A stretch of DNA of 64,000 nt from an uncultured Crocinitomix sp. (GTDB lineage Bacteria; Bacteroidota; Bacteroidia; Flavobacteriales_D; Crocinitomicaceae): contig CAKZON010000045.1 in the NCBI GenBank assembly GCA_937136425.1, forward strand, positions 29,814 to 93,813. The letters run 5' to 3'. This document shows, piece after piece, positions 1-7,716 of the stretch; the first letter of the stretch is position 1; the number at the start of each line of letters is the position of its first letter. The notes under the pieces are model-generated. The model did not search any database. It had not been told where the DNA came from and saw only the letters and a list, made by a program, of their open reading frames with translations. The translations under genes and the position numbers were made by a program.

Positions 1-574
1 GATTGTTAGCAGCTATTTCCACAGGAGCTATTTCCTTAAACCTTTTTATGATCTCTTGATTCATTAGAGGGAAATCATGTGCGCCACCGCTTTCAATCCA
101 ACCATCTATTTCGTTTTGATAATCTTCTTTAATCATAAATGATGTTCCTAATAGTCCGCCCCAACTATGTCCCATTAAAAATAAGCTAATATCATCACCA
201 TAGCGTTCCTTTAAGACCTTAACAAGTGCATAAGTATCTTCCACCATCATGTCAATGGTGATGTCTTCTTTGCTCATGTGACCATGAGAATTACCTTGAT
301 GCCGTTGATCCCAATAGACCATTGCATATTCTTTTTCTAATAAATCAGAATAGGTATGTCCGCGATATTTTAAACCGCCGTCACCTGGTCCGCCGTGCAA
401 TAAAAGAACGAAAACCTTGGATTCACCATTTCCTCGAACAAATACGGGCATGTCTGCGCCATTGTTTTGCAAATAAAAAGTTTCACTCATGTCGGTGCTT
501 ACTTGTGGTGCTTTGTCACATGCAAAAAGTAAAAAACAGCTAACAACCCAAAGTGTAAAGTGGTTCAATTTCAT
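1..574 (-). CDS. Alpha/beta-hydrolase lipoprotein (partial)
   Basis: The 3' end lies beyond the window, so only about the first 190 residues are seen. The start is the ATG at 572-574. The protein opens with a lipoprotein signal (LWVVSCFLLFAC), so it is probably attached to a membrane facing the periplasm. The oxyanion-hole motif HGGPG comes about 65 residues in and the nucleophile elbow GHSWGG, with the catalytic Ser, about 75 residues later. HGGPG with GxSxGG is the pattern of the proline iminopeptidase branch of alpha/beta hydrolases (family knowledge). The Asp and His of the triad lie outside the window. The substrate cannot be told; an aminopeptidase or an esterase are both possible. Confidence 0.85.
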   Translation of the reverse strand, partial: MKLNHFTLWVVSCFLLFACDKAPQVSTDMSETFYLQNNGADMPVFVRGNGESKVFVLLLHGGPGDGGLKYRGHTYSDLLEKEYAMVYWDQRHQGNSHGHMSKEDITIDMMVEDTYALVKVLKERYGDDISLFLMGHSWGGLLGTSFMIKEDYQNEIDGWIESGGAHDFPLMNQEIIKRFKEIAPVEIAANN

Positions 575-622
575 AATTTAAAGTAATTACTTCTTTGACG
601 TTTATAATCTGAGCAACCCCTA

Positions 623-1348
623 TTAGTAAACAATTTTTCGAGCCAATTGAACACTTGCTTGGTGTAACGCTTGATTTAGCTCATCCAATGATTGAATCAA
701 GAAATAATCTTCTTGTAAAACATCATTTTGAAAAACTTTTTTGAGAACAACGTCAATGTCAAAAGGCAAGATGTTACAATCTTTTGCCGCTACACGGTTG
801 GTTTCTCCAAAAGAAGAAATAATACCAGCGCCATAAACTTTTCCACGGCCTTGCTCTTGAATTAAGCCAAATTCAATTGTAAACCAGTATAAGCGTTGTA
901 ATTGATTCAAAACAAGAGTGTCACCTTTAAAAGATTGCCCTAATTGACCAAAACGGTGTGCGAATTCAGAAAAAGTTGGATCTGCCAAAAGTGGAATATG
1001 ACCAAAAGTATCATGAAACATATCTGGCTCCTCCAAGTAATCCAATTGCTCCATTGTTCGCAACCAAGTTGATGAACAAAATTGTTTGTTGGCTAAAAGA
1101 TCAAAGAAATCTTCAACAGGAATTAGCCCTGGTACAACTACAATTTCCCATTCAGTTGTTGTTTTAAACCAATTATTGATTGCGTCAAAAGAAGGAACGG
1201 CATTGGCGTTTAATACAGGACGCATGGCATCTAAACAGTCTAAGTAAATCTCGCTTCCCTTTGTTTCTAGATTATTACGCTGTCGCTCAAATAGTGTTTT
1301 CCAAACCAAATGATCGGTTGGAGTGTAATTGTTCATGATTTGTTTCAT
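623..1348 (-). CDS. phhA: Phenylalanine 4-monooxygenase
   Basis: Iron- and pterin-dependent aromatic amino acid hydroxylase that converts phenylalanine to tyrosine. The bacterial single-domain form is seen, about 241 residues, without an N-terminal ACT regulatory domain. The iron ligands are visible: the two His of FHDTFGHIP (about residues 112 and 117) and the Glu of WFTIEFGLI (about 159). The open frame runs back to 1432, but that upstream part crosses an intrinsic terminator (1382-1415), so the ATG at 1348 is chosen; the ATG at 1336 is also possible. A leader ORF with three Tyr codons precedes it, which points to control by tyrosyl-tRNA charging, that is, by the supply of its own product. 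Confidence 0.95.
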   Translation of the reverse strand: MKQIMNNYTPTDHLVWKTLFERQRNNLETKGSEIYLDCLDAMRPVLNANAVPSFDAINNWFKTTTEWEIVVVPGLIPVEDFFDLLANKQFCSSTWLRTMEQLDYLEEPDMFHDTFGHIPLLADPTFSEFAHRFGQLGQSFKGDTLVLNQLQRLYWFTIEFGLIQEQGRGKVYGAGIISSFGETNRVAAKDCNILPFDIDVVLKKVFQNDVLQEDYFLIQSLDELNQALHQASVQLARKIVY

Positions 1349-1381
1349 GTTGTTTAGTTTATGGAAACCTTTCGAAGTGGC

Positions 1382-1415
1382 AAAAAAAAACCGATCTCCA
1401 AAAGGAAACCGGTTT
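1382..1415 (-). terminator. Attenuator terminator ahead of phhA
   Basis: Read on the minus strand, a 12-bp stem (arms 1404-1415 and 1388-1399, two G-U pairs, TTTT loop) runs straight into nine T residues (1390-1382). This is a strong rho-independent terminator. It lies 34 nt upstream of the phhA start and inside the same transcript as the leader ORF at 1443-1523, so it should stop transcription before phhA unless the stem is prevented from forming. Confidence 0.88.
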
Positions 1416-1428
1416 ATAAAAGTTATAT

Positions 1429-1459
1429 GCACTTAGGTAGCGTTAATACCCTACCGTGC
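1429..1459 (-). promoter_or_regulatory. Leader hairpin spanning the leader stop codon
   Basis: The arms are GCAC plus GGTAG against CTACC plus GTGC on the minus strand, nine pairs with a short bulge. The stop codon of the leader peptide lies in the loop. This is where a pausing or competing hairpin is expected in a translation-coupled attenuator. Upstream leader bases GGAGA (inside codons 19-21) can also pair with TTTCC of the terminator 5' arm, a candidate antiterminator. The pairings were found by eye, not by folding software. Confidence 0.6.
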
Positions 1460-1523
1460 TTTCTCCGGCTTCTGGTTTAGAAGTCGAATAATAATAATTG
1501 CTATTGTTGTGTTTAATAATCAT
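1443..1523 (-). CDS. Tyr-rich leader peptide of phhA (26 aa)
   Basis: A 26-codon ORF from the ATG at 1523 to the TAA at 1443. Codons 10-12 are three TAT tyrosine codons in a row (1496-1488) and the last sense codon is again Tyr. It begins MIIKHNNSNYYYSTSKPEAG. It sits between a promoter -7 box and the phhA terminator. A run of codons for the amino acid made by the downstream enzyme is the mark of ribosome-mediated attenuation: stalling at the Tyr codons when charged tRNA-Tyr is scarce would let phhA be transcribed. The peptide itself probably has no other role. Confidence 0.8.
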   Translation of the reverse strand: MIIKHNNSNYYYSTSKPEAGESTVGY

Positions 1524-1533
1524 TGTGATAAAA

Positions 1534-1541
1534 CAAATGTA
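1534..1541 (-). promoter_or_regulatory. Promoter -7 box of the phhA leader
   Basis: TACATTTG on the minus strand fits the Bacteroidetes TAnnTTTG element. No TTTG is seen 20 nt upstream; instead an 8-bp inverted repeat (1561-1568 with 1590-1597, ATAACATA and TATGTTAT) covers the -33 region and could bind a regulator. Transcription would start about 4-6 nt before the leader ATG. Confidence 0.55.
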
Positions 1542-1717
1542 TAATATTTTTTGACATAAAATAACATACTAAGATTATGCCAGTAATTTTATGTTATATG
1601 AAACGTAGCGTTTACAATAAAATTATAGAGCGGTATAAAATTCGATTTTTTGTATAATTAGGGTAGAGGGATTTTGGTTGAAAATTACTTAATTGTAACA
1701 ACTAAAACTGGCTAATT

Positions 1718-2197
1718 ATGATGAGAAATATTTTTAATGTAATTGCGATAACTGTTTGTTTATTTGCAATGATGACTACTATTACTAGTTGTGAAAAAGA
1801 GGAGCTAACAATTCCTAATGTGGATGAAATAGAAAATAGTGGAAATACATCAGACAATGATTTTGGTTGTTCGTATGAAGTTGATCTTACGGGAGTATGG
1901 GAATGGGTTCAGTCCTCAGGAGGGCTTATGGCGGATACTGTTCAGCAAGAGCAGTTGGGGTACCCTGTTCGACTGGAGATAACGGTGTCTTCAATCAAGC
2001 GTTTTGAAAATAATGATTTGGTATATGATGCTGAATATAGAATTGAATATGCGGAGCATATAGATGGTTATAAATTTGGCGTCTTGTTTATTGAAGGTAT
2101 TGACCTTACTTACCTAGTGCATGATTGCGGTGATTATTTATTTCTTGATGAGCAAATTCCTGCTGGATACAGGCATTTTTACATTCAGGTGTATTAG
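1718..2197 (+). CDS. Small lipoprotein, unknown function
   Basis: A 159-residue protein with an N-terminal hydrophobic segment ending in a lipobox (TTITSC, Cys about 25), followed by an acidic linker. The mature part has alternating beta-strand-like stretches starting with LTGVWEWVQSSGG, which recalls the small lipocalin-like lipoproteins of Bacteroidota that begin with a G-x-W motif. This is a fold-level resemblance only. It stands alone between phhA (divergent) and glyS. No function is assigned. Confidence 0.75.
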   Translation: MMRNIFNVIAITVCLFAMMTTITSCEKEELTIPNVDEIENSGNTSDNDFGCSYEVDLTGVWEWVQSSGGLMADTVQQEQLGYPVRLEITVSSIKRFENNDLVYDAEYRIEYAEHIDGYKFGVLFIEGIDLTYLVHDCGDYLFLDEQIPAGYRHFYIQVY

Positions 2198-2281
2198 GCG
2201 TATTTTATAATTTATGTTATTATTTTAAAATAAAAACCTTTGTCTTTATTCATTTGCGCTTAAATTTCTTACGCTATTGTT

Positions 2282-2361
2282 TATATTTGCAGCGAAAAAT
2301 GTTCCTTTTCGGAATAAATGAAATAAACAAGGTTTCGTTGTTGAATTAAAAAGGAACATTT
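2282..2361 (+). promoter_or_regulatory. glyS promoter -7 box and long 5' stem-loop
   Basis: TATATTTG at 2282-2289 fits the Bacteroidetes -7 element and places the transcript start near 2294-2296. Directly after it, a perfect 13-bp inverted repeat (2297-2309 with 2349-2361) encloses 39 nt, inside which AACAA and TTGTT can form a second small hairpin. The mRNA would thus begin with a stable stem-loop some 60 nt ahead of the ATG. No poly-T follows, so it is not an intrinsic terminator. It has no obvious T-box signature. Confidence 0.55.
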
Positions 2362-2423
2362 AATAAATCGAAGATTAATAAGTCTAAAATCTTATGTCTT
2401 TGATCTTTAAATCTGAAAAAACA

Positions 2424-3962
2424 ATGGCAACGCAAGAAGATAAGTTAAAAGATATAATTGGACATGCTAAAGAGTATGGTTTTGTATTTCCGTCAAGTGA
2501 AATTTATGACGGATTAAGTGCAACCTATGATTATGGACAATTGGGAGCTGAACTAAAAAATAATATTAAAAATTATTGGTGGAAAGCAATGGTTCATATG
2601 AATGAAAACATTGTTGGGTTAGATGCTGCAATCTTTATGCATCCTGAAACATGGAAAGCTTCAGGGCACGTTGATGCTTTTAATGATCCGTTGATTGATA
2701 ATAAGGATTCTAAAAAAAGATATAGGGCGGATGTACTAATTGAAGATCATATTGAAAAGATTCGCGCAAAGATTAATAAAGACGTTGCAAAAGGTTTAAA
2801 GCGCTTTGGTGATGACTTTAATGAAGAAGAATTTAGAGCAACAAATCCTAATGTATTAAGACGTGCTGCAGAAATAAAAAGCATTGAAGACCGCATGCGT
2901 GATGCCTTGGAAGAGGAGAAGTTAGATGATTTGAAAAAACTGATTGAGGATTTAGGCATTGCTTGCCCATTGAGCGGTTCTAAAAACTGGACAGATGTTA
3001 AACAATTCAACTTGATGTTTTCAACTGAATTAGGATCTGTATCTGGAGAATCGGCTAAAATATATTTAAGACCAGAGACGGCGCAAGGTATTTTTGTAAA
3101 CTATTTAAATGTACAAAAATCAGGAAGAATGAAGATTCCTTTTGGAATAGCGCAAATAGGTAAAGCTTTTAGAAATGAGATTGTTGCAAGACAGTTTATT
3201 TTTAGAATGCGTGAGTTTGAACAGATGGAGATGCAATTTTTTGTACGCCCAGGTGAAGAAATGAAGTGGTACGAGTATTGGAAAGATTACCGTATTAAAT
3301 GGCACAAGGCATTAGGTTTTGATGAAAGTGCTTACCGTTTTCATGATCATATTAAAATGGCGCATTATGCTAACGCGGCGGCGGATATTGAGTTTAATTT
3401 TCCAATGGGCTTTAAAGAGTTAGAAGGAATTCATTCAAGAACGGATTTTGACTTGAAAAAACATGAAGAGCATTCAGGAAAAAAATTACGCTATTTTGAT
3501 CCTGAAATCAACGAATCATATGTCCCTTACGTTGTAGAGACTTCTATTGGTTTAGATCGTATGTTCTTAGCAGTGCTTTCGCAGTCATATAAAATGGAAA
3601 CTTTGGAAGATGGTTCGGAACGTTCTGTTATGTCTATTCCTCCTGCATTGGCGCCATATAAGGTTGCAGTTATGCCTTTGACTAAGAAGGATAACTTACC
3701 AGAAAAAGCAAGAGCGATTATCGACGACTTAAAAATTGACTTTAATTGTCAGTATGATGAAAAGGATTCTATTGGAAAACGATACAGAAGACAAGATGCT
3801 ATTGGTACGCCATTTGCTGTGACAGTTGATCATCAGACATTAGAAGATAACACTGTAACGATTCGTGATAGAGATACAATGAAGCAAGAGCGTGTTGCAA
3901 TTGCCGATTTACATGGAATCATTCACGAAAAAGTGAATATTCGTAAGTTGTTGGTAGGATAA
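2424..3962 (+). CDS. glyS: Glycine--tRNA ligase
   Basis: Class II aminoacyl-tRNA synthetase of the single-chain alpha2 type (bacterial-eukaryotic form, about 512 residues), which charges tRNA-Gly. Visible features are the N-terminal HAKEYGFVFPSSEIYDGL, the class II core with LRPETAQGIFVNY and the EFEQMEMQFF strand, the VVETSIGLDRM motif 3 region, and a C-terminal anticodon-binding domain (APYKVAVMPL onward). The frame extends upstream to 2394, but conservation starts at MATQEDK, so the ATG at 2424 is chosen. The 5' leader carries a long inverted repeat. Confidence 0.97.
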   Translation: MATQEDKLKDIIGHAKEYGFVFPSSEIYDGLSATYDYGQLGAELKNNIKNYWWKAMVHMNENIVGLDAAIFMHPETWKASGHVDAFNDPLIDNKDSKKRYRADVLIEDHIEKIRAKINKDVAKGLKRFGDDFNEEEFRATNPNVLRRAAEIKSIEDRMRDALEEEKLDDLKKLIEDLGIACPLSGSKNWTDVKQFNLMFSTELGSVSGESAKIYLRPETAQGIFVNYLNVQKSGRMKIPFGIAQIGKAFRNEIVARQFIFRMREFEQMEMQFFVRPGEEMKWYEYWKDYRIKWHKALGFDESAYRFHDHIKMAHYANAAADIEFNFPMGFKELEGIHSRTDFDLKKHEEHSGKKLRYFDPEINESYVPYVVETSIGLDRMFLAVLSQSYKMETLEDGSERSVMSIPPALAPYKVAVMPLTKKDNLPEKARAIIDDLKIDFNCQYDEKDSIGKRYRRQDAIGTPFAVTVDHQTLEDNTVTIRDRDTMKQERVAIADLHGIIHEKVNIRKLLVG

Positions 3963-3968
3963 TAGAAG

Positions 3969-4505
3969 TTATTCTTTGGGCAACTCGGCTTGTTGCTTTT
4001 TACTGGCTCTATATGCTTTATAATACTGTTTTGTTGCAATGAAAATAGTTTTTTCAAGCCTTGCAAAGGTTTCACCCTTGGCGGATACTAATTCGTTATG
4101 TTTTACAAGATCTAACCTGCCATTCTCATTTACTTGAGATTTAATATTGGCAATTTCCTCTTCGCTAAATTCAAATGTGACATATACACGACTTCGAGCG
4201 GGCTTTTTATAATCGATAAAAGCAGATTTATCCCAAACAACATAATCATCTCCTAAAATTTGAATGAGTTGAATCATGTAAATAGGATCTGTAGCAGCAA
4301 ACATACTTCCGCCGAACATGCTACCAGCATAATTGACATTTTTATAGTTCAAGGGTATTTCAACCTTAGCAACATGTAAATTACGAGACACAAATTTTAC
4401 GCGACCAACTGATCGCCGATACATTGGAGAAAGATTGAAACCATACTTAAACAACTGATCGCTGCGAAAGATTTTTTTGAGAAAAGTATAAAGCTTTTTA
4501 TACAT
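3969..4505 (-). CDS. DUF4442 hotdog-fold protein
   Basis: A 178-residue protein that matches the DUF4442 family in length and in features such as the NYKNVNYAGSMFGGSMFAATDP segment and the KSAFIDYKKPARSRVYVTFEF strand. The family adopts a thioesterase-like hotdog fold; no substrate is established. It overlaps the upstream membrane-protein gene by 8 nt (4498-4505), so the two are translationally coupled. It converges with glyS, with only a few bases between the stop codons. Confidence 0.85.
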   Translation of the reverse strand: MYKKLYTFLKKIFRSDQLFKYGFNLSPMYRRSVGRVKFVSRNLHVAKVEIPLNYKNVNYAGSMFGGSMFAATDPIYMIQLIQILGDDYVVWDKSAFIDYKKPARSRVYVTFEFSEEEIANIKSQVNENGRLDLVKHNELVSAKGETFARLEKTIFIATKQYYKAYRASKKQQAELPKE

Positions 4506-5049
4506 GTGATTTATGCCAATATTTTAAAATCAATTCATTTATTCGAACAAAGTCACCGTCGTTTTCTAAACTAATTGGCGATTGGTCTTTTACATAGGTT
4601 TGTTTTAAAAAAGGTTTTCTAAATCCTGGTTGTTGCTTAACAATTTTGGCGGGGTCTTTCATATAAAGCCACAATTCGCCATTATCTTGTTCATCAATTC
4701 TGTCAAATTCATTCCAAGGCAGAAAAGTCTTTTTAAAGAGTTCTCGATTAATAAAAACTCCATCTCTATTTACAGCAAATGAGGGGTTTTTAAAATCAAA
4801 ACTAAGCCACATTAGTCCGTATATTATTGGGATAGCAATGGCAAATCCCCAACCCCAGCCATATAAAATTGGTGCTAGTCCTGTATGTACATTTGTGCCA
4901 TATTTAAGACTGTAACGAACTTCTGTATAAGCATCCCAATTGGCATTTGCCCATAATATGGAACCTACAGATAGTAGAAAAAAGATGAGTCCAACTATAT
5001 ATACCTTCTTGATTTTACGTTTGTCCAGAAAAGTTTCTGCTTCGTACAT
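4498..5049 (-). CDS. Two-helix membrane protein with PH-like domain
   Basis: About 183 residues. Two transmembrane segments lie in the N-terminal half (VYIVGLIFFLLSVGSILW and a Gly/Trp-rich one near residue 70-85). The soluble C-terminal half (AVNRDGVFINRELFKKTFLPWNEFDRI) resembles bacterial PH-like domains of small membrane proteins; this is a pattern-level call. The ATG at 5049 is preferred to 5064 because a promoter -7 box covers 5062-5069. The gene overlaps the DUF4442 gene. Confidence 0.7.
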   Translation of the reverse strand: MYEAETFLDKRKIKKVYIVGLIFFLLSVGSILWANANWDAYTEVRYSLKYGTNVHTGLAPILYGWGWGFAIAIPIIYGLMWLSFDFKNPSFAVNRDGVFINRELFKKTFLPWNEFDRIDEQDNGELWLYMKDPAKIVKQQPGFRKPFLKQTYVKDQSPISLENDGDFVRINELILKYWHKSHV

Positions 5050-5061
5050 AATGTGAAGGTA

Positions 5062-5093
5062 CAAATTTATGTCTATAATTTTACACCAACAAT
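5062..5093 (-). promoter_or_regulatory. Promoter for the membrane-protein/DUF4442 pair
   Basis: On the minus strand ATTG (5093-5090), a 20-nt spacer, then TAAATTTG (5069-5062). This fits the Bacteroidetes TTTG-N20-TAnnTTTG promoter with one mismatch in the -33 box. It lies over the stop codon end of the upstream phosphatase gene, so the pair can be transcribed separately from it. Confidence 0.65.
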
Positions 5094-5858
5094 GCAGACA
5101 TCATCCAACTGTTCGTTATTGTGTTTCCATGTTTCAAACTCTCTCTCGAGTCTTTGTTTTTGAGTGGATAATGCAAGTTTGTGTTGTTTCAATAAAAATT
5201 GGTGAAGGCGTCTAGATTTATATTTTTTGTTTTTCTCACCACCAATTTGATCTTGGAATCCATCTGAACCAAGGTAAATTATATCCCCTTTTTCATAAGA
5301 GTATTCTTGCGGTTCAAATTGACGATTATTTTCTAGTTGCCAACCTCCAATTGGATAGCGATTACCTTTATTAATACTCATGTCGCTTTTGGATACATGC
5401 ATGATTTTTCTGTTGGCAGATGAAAACTGAAGCACCTTTTTTTCTTCGTTAATACAAACAATTGAAAGATCAATCCAAGGGTTGTCAAAGGTTTTGTCTT
5501 CATTGTTTTTGAAGCTTTCAATGAATTTACGATCCACCTCTCGTAGTATTTTATCTGTTTTTTTTATGCCTTTATTCATGATAGCATATTGAAAGAGGTT
5601 TATGGCTAAAACAGATAGTAAGGCGGCTGAAATTCCATGTCCCGTACAATCACCTACTACTAAATACTTAAGAATATTTTGTTTGCCAACCCAATAAAAA
5701 TCTCCTGAAATTATGTTTTGAGGTTTGTAAAGTATAAAAGAGTCATCAAAAATTCGATTAAAATGCCTTGGTTTGGGTAATAGCCCTTGTTGAATTATTT
5801 GTGCGTTTACGAGTTCTTGATATTGTAATTCAGTTAATTGTGTGTTTTGTGTGTTCAT
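5073..5858 (-). CDS. PP2C/SpoIIE-type serine phosphatase
   Basis: A 261-residue cytosolic protein consisting of little more than the SpoIIE catalytic domain. The metal-binding and core motifs are present: SGDFYWVG, VVGDCTGHGISAALLS, FSSANR, YLGSDGFQDQ and LDDVCIVGVKL. Proteins of this family dephosphorylate Ser/Thr residues, often on anti-anti-sigma factors. In Bacteroidota they are usually fused to sensor or TPR modules; here no sensor domain is present, so partner proteins must bring specificity. A hairpin lies right in front of the start codon. Confidence 0.92.
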   Translation of the reverse strand: MNTQNTQLTELQYQELVNAQIIQQGLLPKPRHFNRIFDDSFILYKPQNIISGDFYWVGKQNILKYLVVGDCTGHGISAALLSVLAINLFQYAIMNKGIKKTDKILREVDRKFIESFKNNEDKTFDNPWIDLSIVCINEEKKVLQFSSANRKIMHVSKSDMSINKGNRYPIGGWQLENNRQFEPQEYSYEKGDIIYLGSDGFQDQIGGEKNKKYKSRRLHQFLLKQHKLALSTQKQRLEREFETWKHNNEQLDDVCIVGVKL

Positions 5859-5864
5859 TATCGT

Positions 5865-5900
5865 GGTAGTTTGTGAATTTTACTTCAATTTACAACTACC
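5865..5900 (-). promoter_or_regulatory. Hairpin just upstream of the phosphatase start
   Basis: A long inverted repeat whose arms (5900-5887 and 5879-5865 on the minus strand) pair over about 14 bp with one bulge and one G-U pair. Its outer 7 bp are perfect (GGTAGTT with AACTACC). It ends 6 nt before the ATG at 5858. It could mask the ribosome binding region or be a protein-binding dyad. Confidence 0.5.
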
Positions 5901-6033
5901 GATTCAAGATTAATATTAACCTAAAATCATCCTAACATCAAGAAAATATGATCTGACAAGAACCATTTTATACGGATAAAACAGTAATGTTGAAATAAAT
6001 CAGTTTAAAAGCGGGTGGGTGTTTTAAAGTCGG

Positions 6034-6690
6034 TTAGTAACGACTCGCGGCTCTAATTTTGTTGTCTAAACTTGATTTATAATTTGGTAGGCGAAATCTT
6101 TTGCCTGATCCAGTAGAGGTGGCAATTAAATCGTCCCCCCTGTATTCAGAGGTTAAATCTTCCACTCGAATACCCTTATAGTAAAGAAAGTATCCAGAGT
6201 CCGTTGCGCTCCAAAAAGCGTCCATACAATTGAAACGTTCATCTATTTTTGCTTTTTTGTATTTCCCAAGTTTTGTTTTGGCATATTTTGGAAAACGATA
6301 AACTTCATTAAGTGGTGGATTAAATGAGATTAAATCATCTCCATCATACAAAGATTGCATTCCTGAAATTCGAACTTGATCTCGCAATAGATAATACCCT
6401 GAATCTGCTCTTACCCAAGTAAATGTTTTCATTATTCGAATTTTTAAAATCGTTTTAATCAAAAAGAAAATGGCAATGACGCAGATTGTAATTCCAGTAC
6501 CAAAACTCCAAATTTCTTTCATTAAGTAAACGGTAGATTTTTCTACTGAGGCGTGTTTCATCCCGCTAGGTTCAAGAATCATCCAAATTCCAACACCTAA
6601 AAATGCCGTTAATGACATGATTGAAACATACTTTTGGACCAGTGCGTCTTCAAAAAATTTCTCTTTTTTTGTGGTGTTTTTTCTTGCCAT
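6034..6690 (-). CDS. Two-helix membrane protein with duplicated 40-aa unit
   Basis: A 218-residue protein that I do not recognise. Two transmembrane helices are seen (about residues 21-39 and 62-80) with a short loop between. The C-terminal soluble part contains two gap-free 40-residue copies (97-136 and 165-204) with the pattern SGY-aromatic-L, then R, then Y-x-GDDLI, ending R-hydrophobic-P-x-Y. The repeats recall bacterial proteins with short aromatic-rich repeats of the DKNYY type, but the match is weak. It is the last gene of the operon with the WD40-caspase and the OmpA-like protein, starting 24 nt after the latter's stop. Confidence 0.75.
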   Translation of the reverse strand: MARKNTTKKEKFFEDALVQKYVSIMSLTAFLGVGIWMILEPSGMKHASVEKSTVYLMKEIWSFGTGITICVIAIFFLIKTILKIRIMKTFTWVRADSGYYLLRDQVRISGMQSLYDGDDLISFNPPLNEVYRFPKYAKTKLGKYKKAKIDERFNCMDAFWSATDSGYFLYYKGIRVEDLTSEYRGDDLIATSTGSGKRFRLPNYKSSLDNKIRAASRY

Positions 6691-6713
6691 TGTTTTGAAT
6701 TAAAAAAGTGAAT

Positions 6714-7715
6714 TTAATAATCACCAAGGATATATACACCAATTTCGTAAGAATAACTTAGCGGATAAAAAGGCCAATCACGGTGATCATCAAGTCCAGG
6801 TTCTTTATGATAGGATGTCGTTACACTGAGACGGTTTTCATTCACACCCAATTCAACTAGTTTCGCACGAACCAATTCCGCCCGTTGAATTGCTTTCTGT
6901 TTTTCTACACGGTTGTCTTTGATTGTATAAATGCCTATTATCGCAAAGTTTTCTTCTTGAATATTCAAATAATTGGCAATGAACTCAAGAGAATCACAAC
7001 GGGTTTCCACAATAGTGTCAGATGCTTTGTCAAAATTTACAACAGATCCACCTGTACAAGGAGTATAATCAAAGGAAAGAATAGAGAATCCAACTTTTGA
7101 TTCTCCATCAGTTCGTCTTGGTTTATTTATTGCCAAACGGTCAGCGAAGTGTCCTTCAAAAATGAGCGAATCTCTAATTTTATTTGCTTGAGCTACAGCT
7201 TGTAGTCCTGAGGTGCTTTTGTTGGCAATTCCATAAAGTTCTAGTATAACGTTTTCTTGTTCTTCTAAAAAAACAGACAGTCGTGCAAAGTCTTTTTTAC
7301 CTTGTGGAGTAAGGTTGAGTGAATTACTTTTAAAACCAATTGGGCTATATGTTTTTCCGCAGACAAAATGAACAGGTTTTAAATCTCTAATGATGCGCGT
7401 GTTTTGTTCTACGAAAGTGCTAAAGGCATCCTCGCCTAAATATTGTTTGCCTTCATAAACCACATAAGAATATTGTTGATTAAGAGCGATTATTGGCTGC
7501 TCATCTTCAGTTGACATTTCTAATACTCCGTTACCATCAGTCACCAAATTAAAAGTGTCATTGGCTGTGTAAAACACGATTTGATATGTTGTTGGAAACA
7601 GTAGTGTGTCTTTAGGGGAATCAACTACTATATTTACCTTTACCTCAATTTCAGACTGGCTATACCCATTAATTATGTGGGCAGTGAATAGGATAATGAG
7701 TAAAACTTGTTTCAT
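6714..7715 (-). CDS. Exported OmpA-like protein
   Basis: A 333-residue protein with a signal peptide (MKQVLLIILFTAHIINGYSQ). After an N-terminal beta-rich domain there are two divergent OmpA/MotB-like stretches. The first is around IGFKSNSLNLTPQGKKDFARL and the second around VVNFDKASDTIVETRCDSLEFIANYL, where paired AEL-VRAKLVELGVNENRLS resembles the helix and turn that follow the peptidoglycan site. The family binds peptidoglycan, but key residues are degenerate here, so binding is not assured. The ATG at 7715 is one base past the caspase stop codon, so the two genes are co-translated. Confidence 0.75.
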   Translation of the reverse strand: MKQVLLIILFTAHIINGYSQSEIEVKVNIVVDSPKDTLLFPTTYQIVFYTANDTFNLVTDGNGVLEMSTEDEQPIIALNQQYSYVVYEGKQYLGEDAFSTFVEQNTRIIRDLKPVHFVCGKTYSPIGFKSNSLNLTPQGKKDFARLSVFLEEQENVILELYGIANKSTSGLQAVAQANKIRDSLIFEGHFADRLAINKPRRTDGESKVGFSILSFDYTPCTGGSVVNFDKASDTIVETRCDSLEFIANYLNIQEENFAIIGIYTIKDNRVEKQKAIQRAELVRAKLVELGVNENRLSVTTSYHKEPGLDDHRDWPFYPLSYSYEIGVYILGDY

Positions 7716-7716
7716 A

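Noticed and set aside
1349..1432. N-terminal extension of phhA (28 residues from 1432)
   Set aside because: The bases contain the terminator stem and T-run; the conserved hydroxylase sequence begins after 1348.
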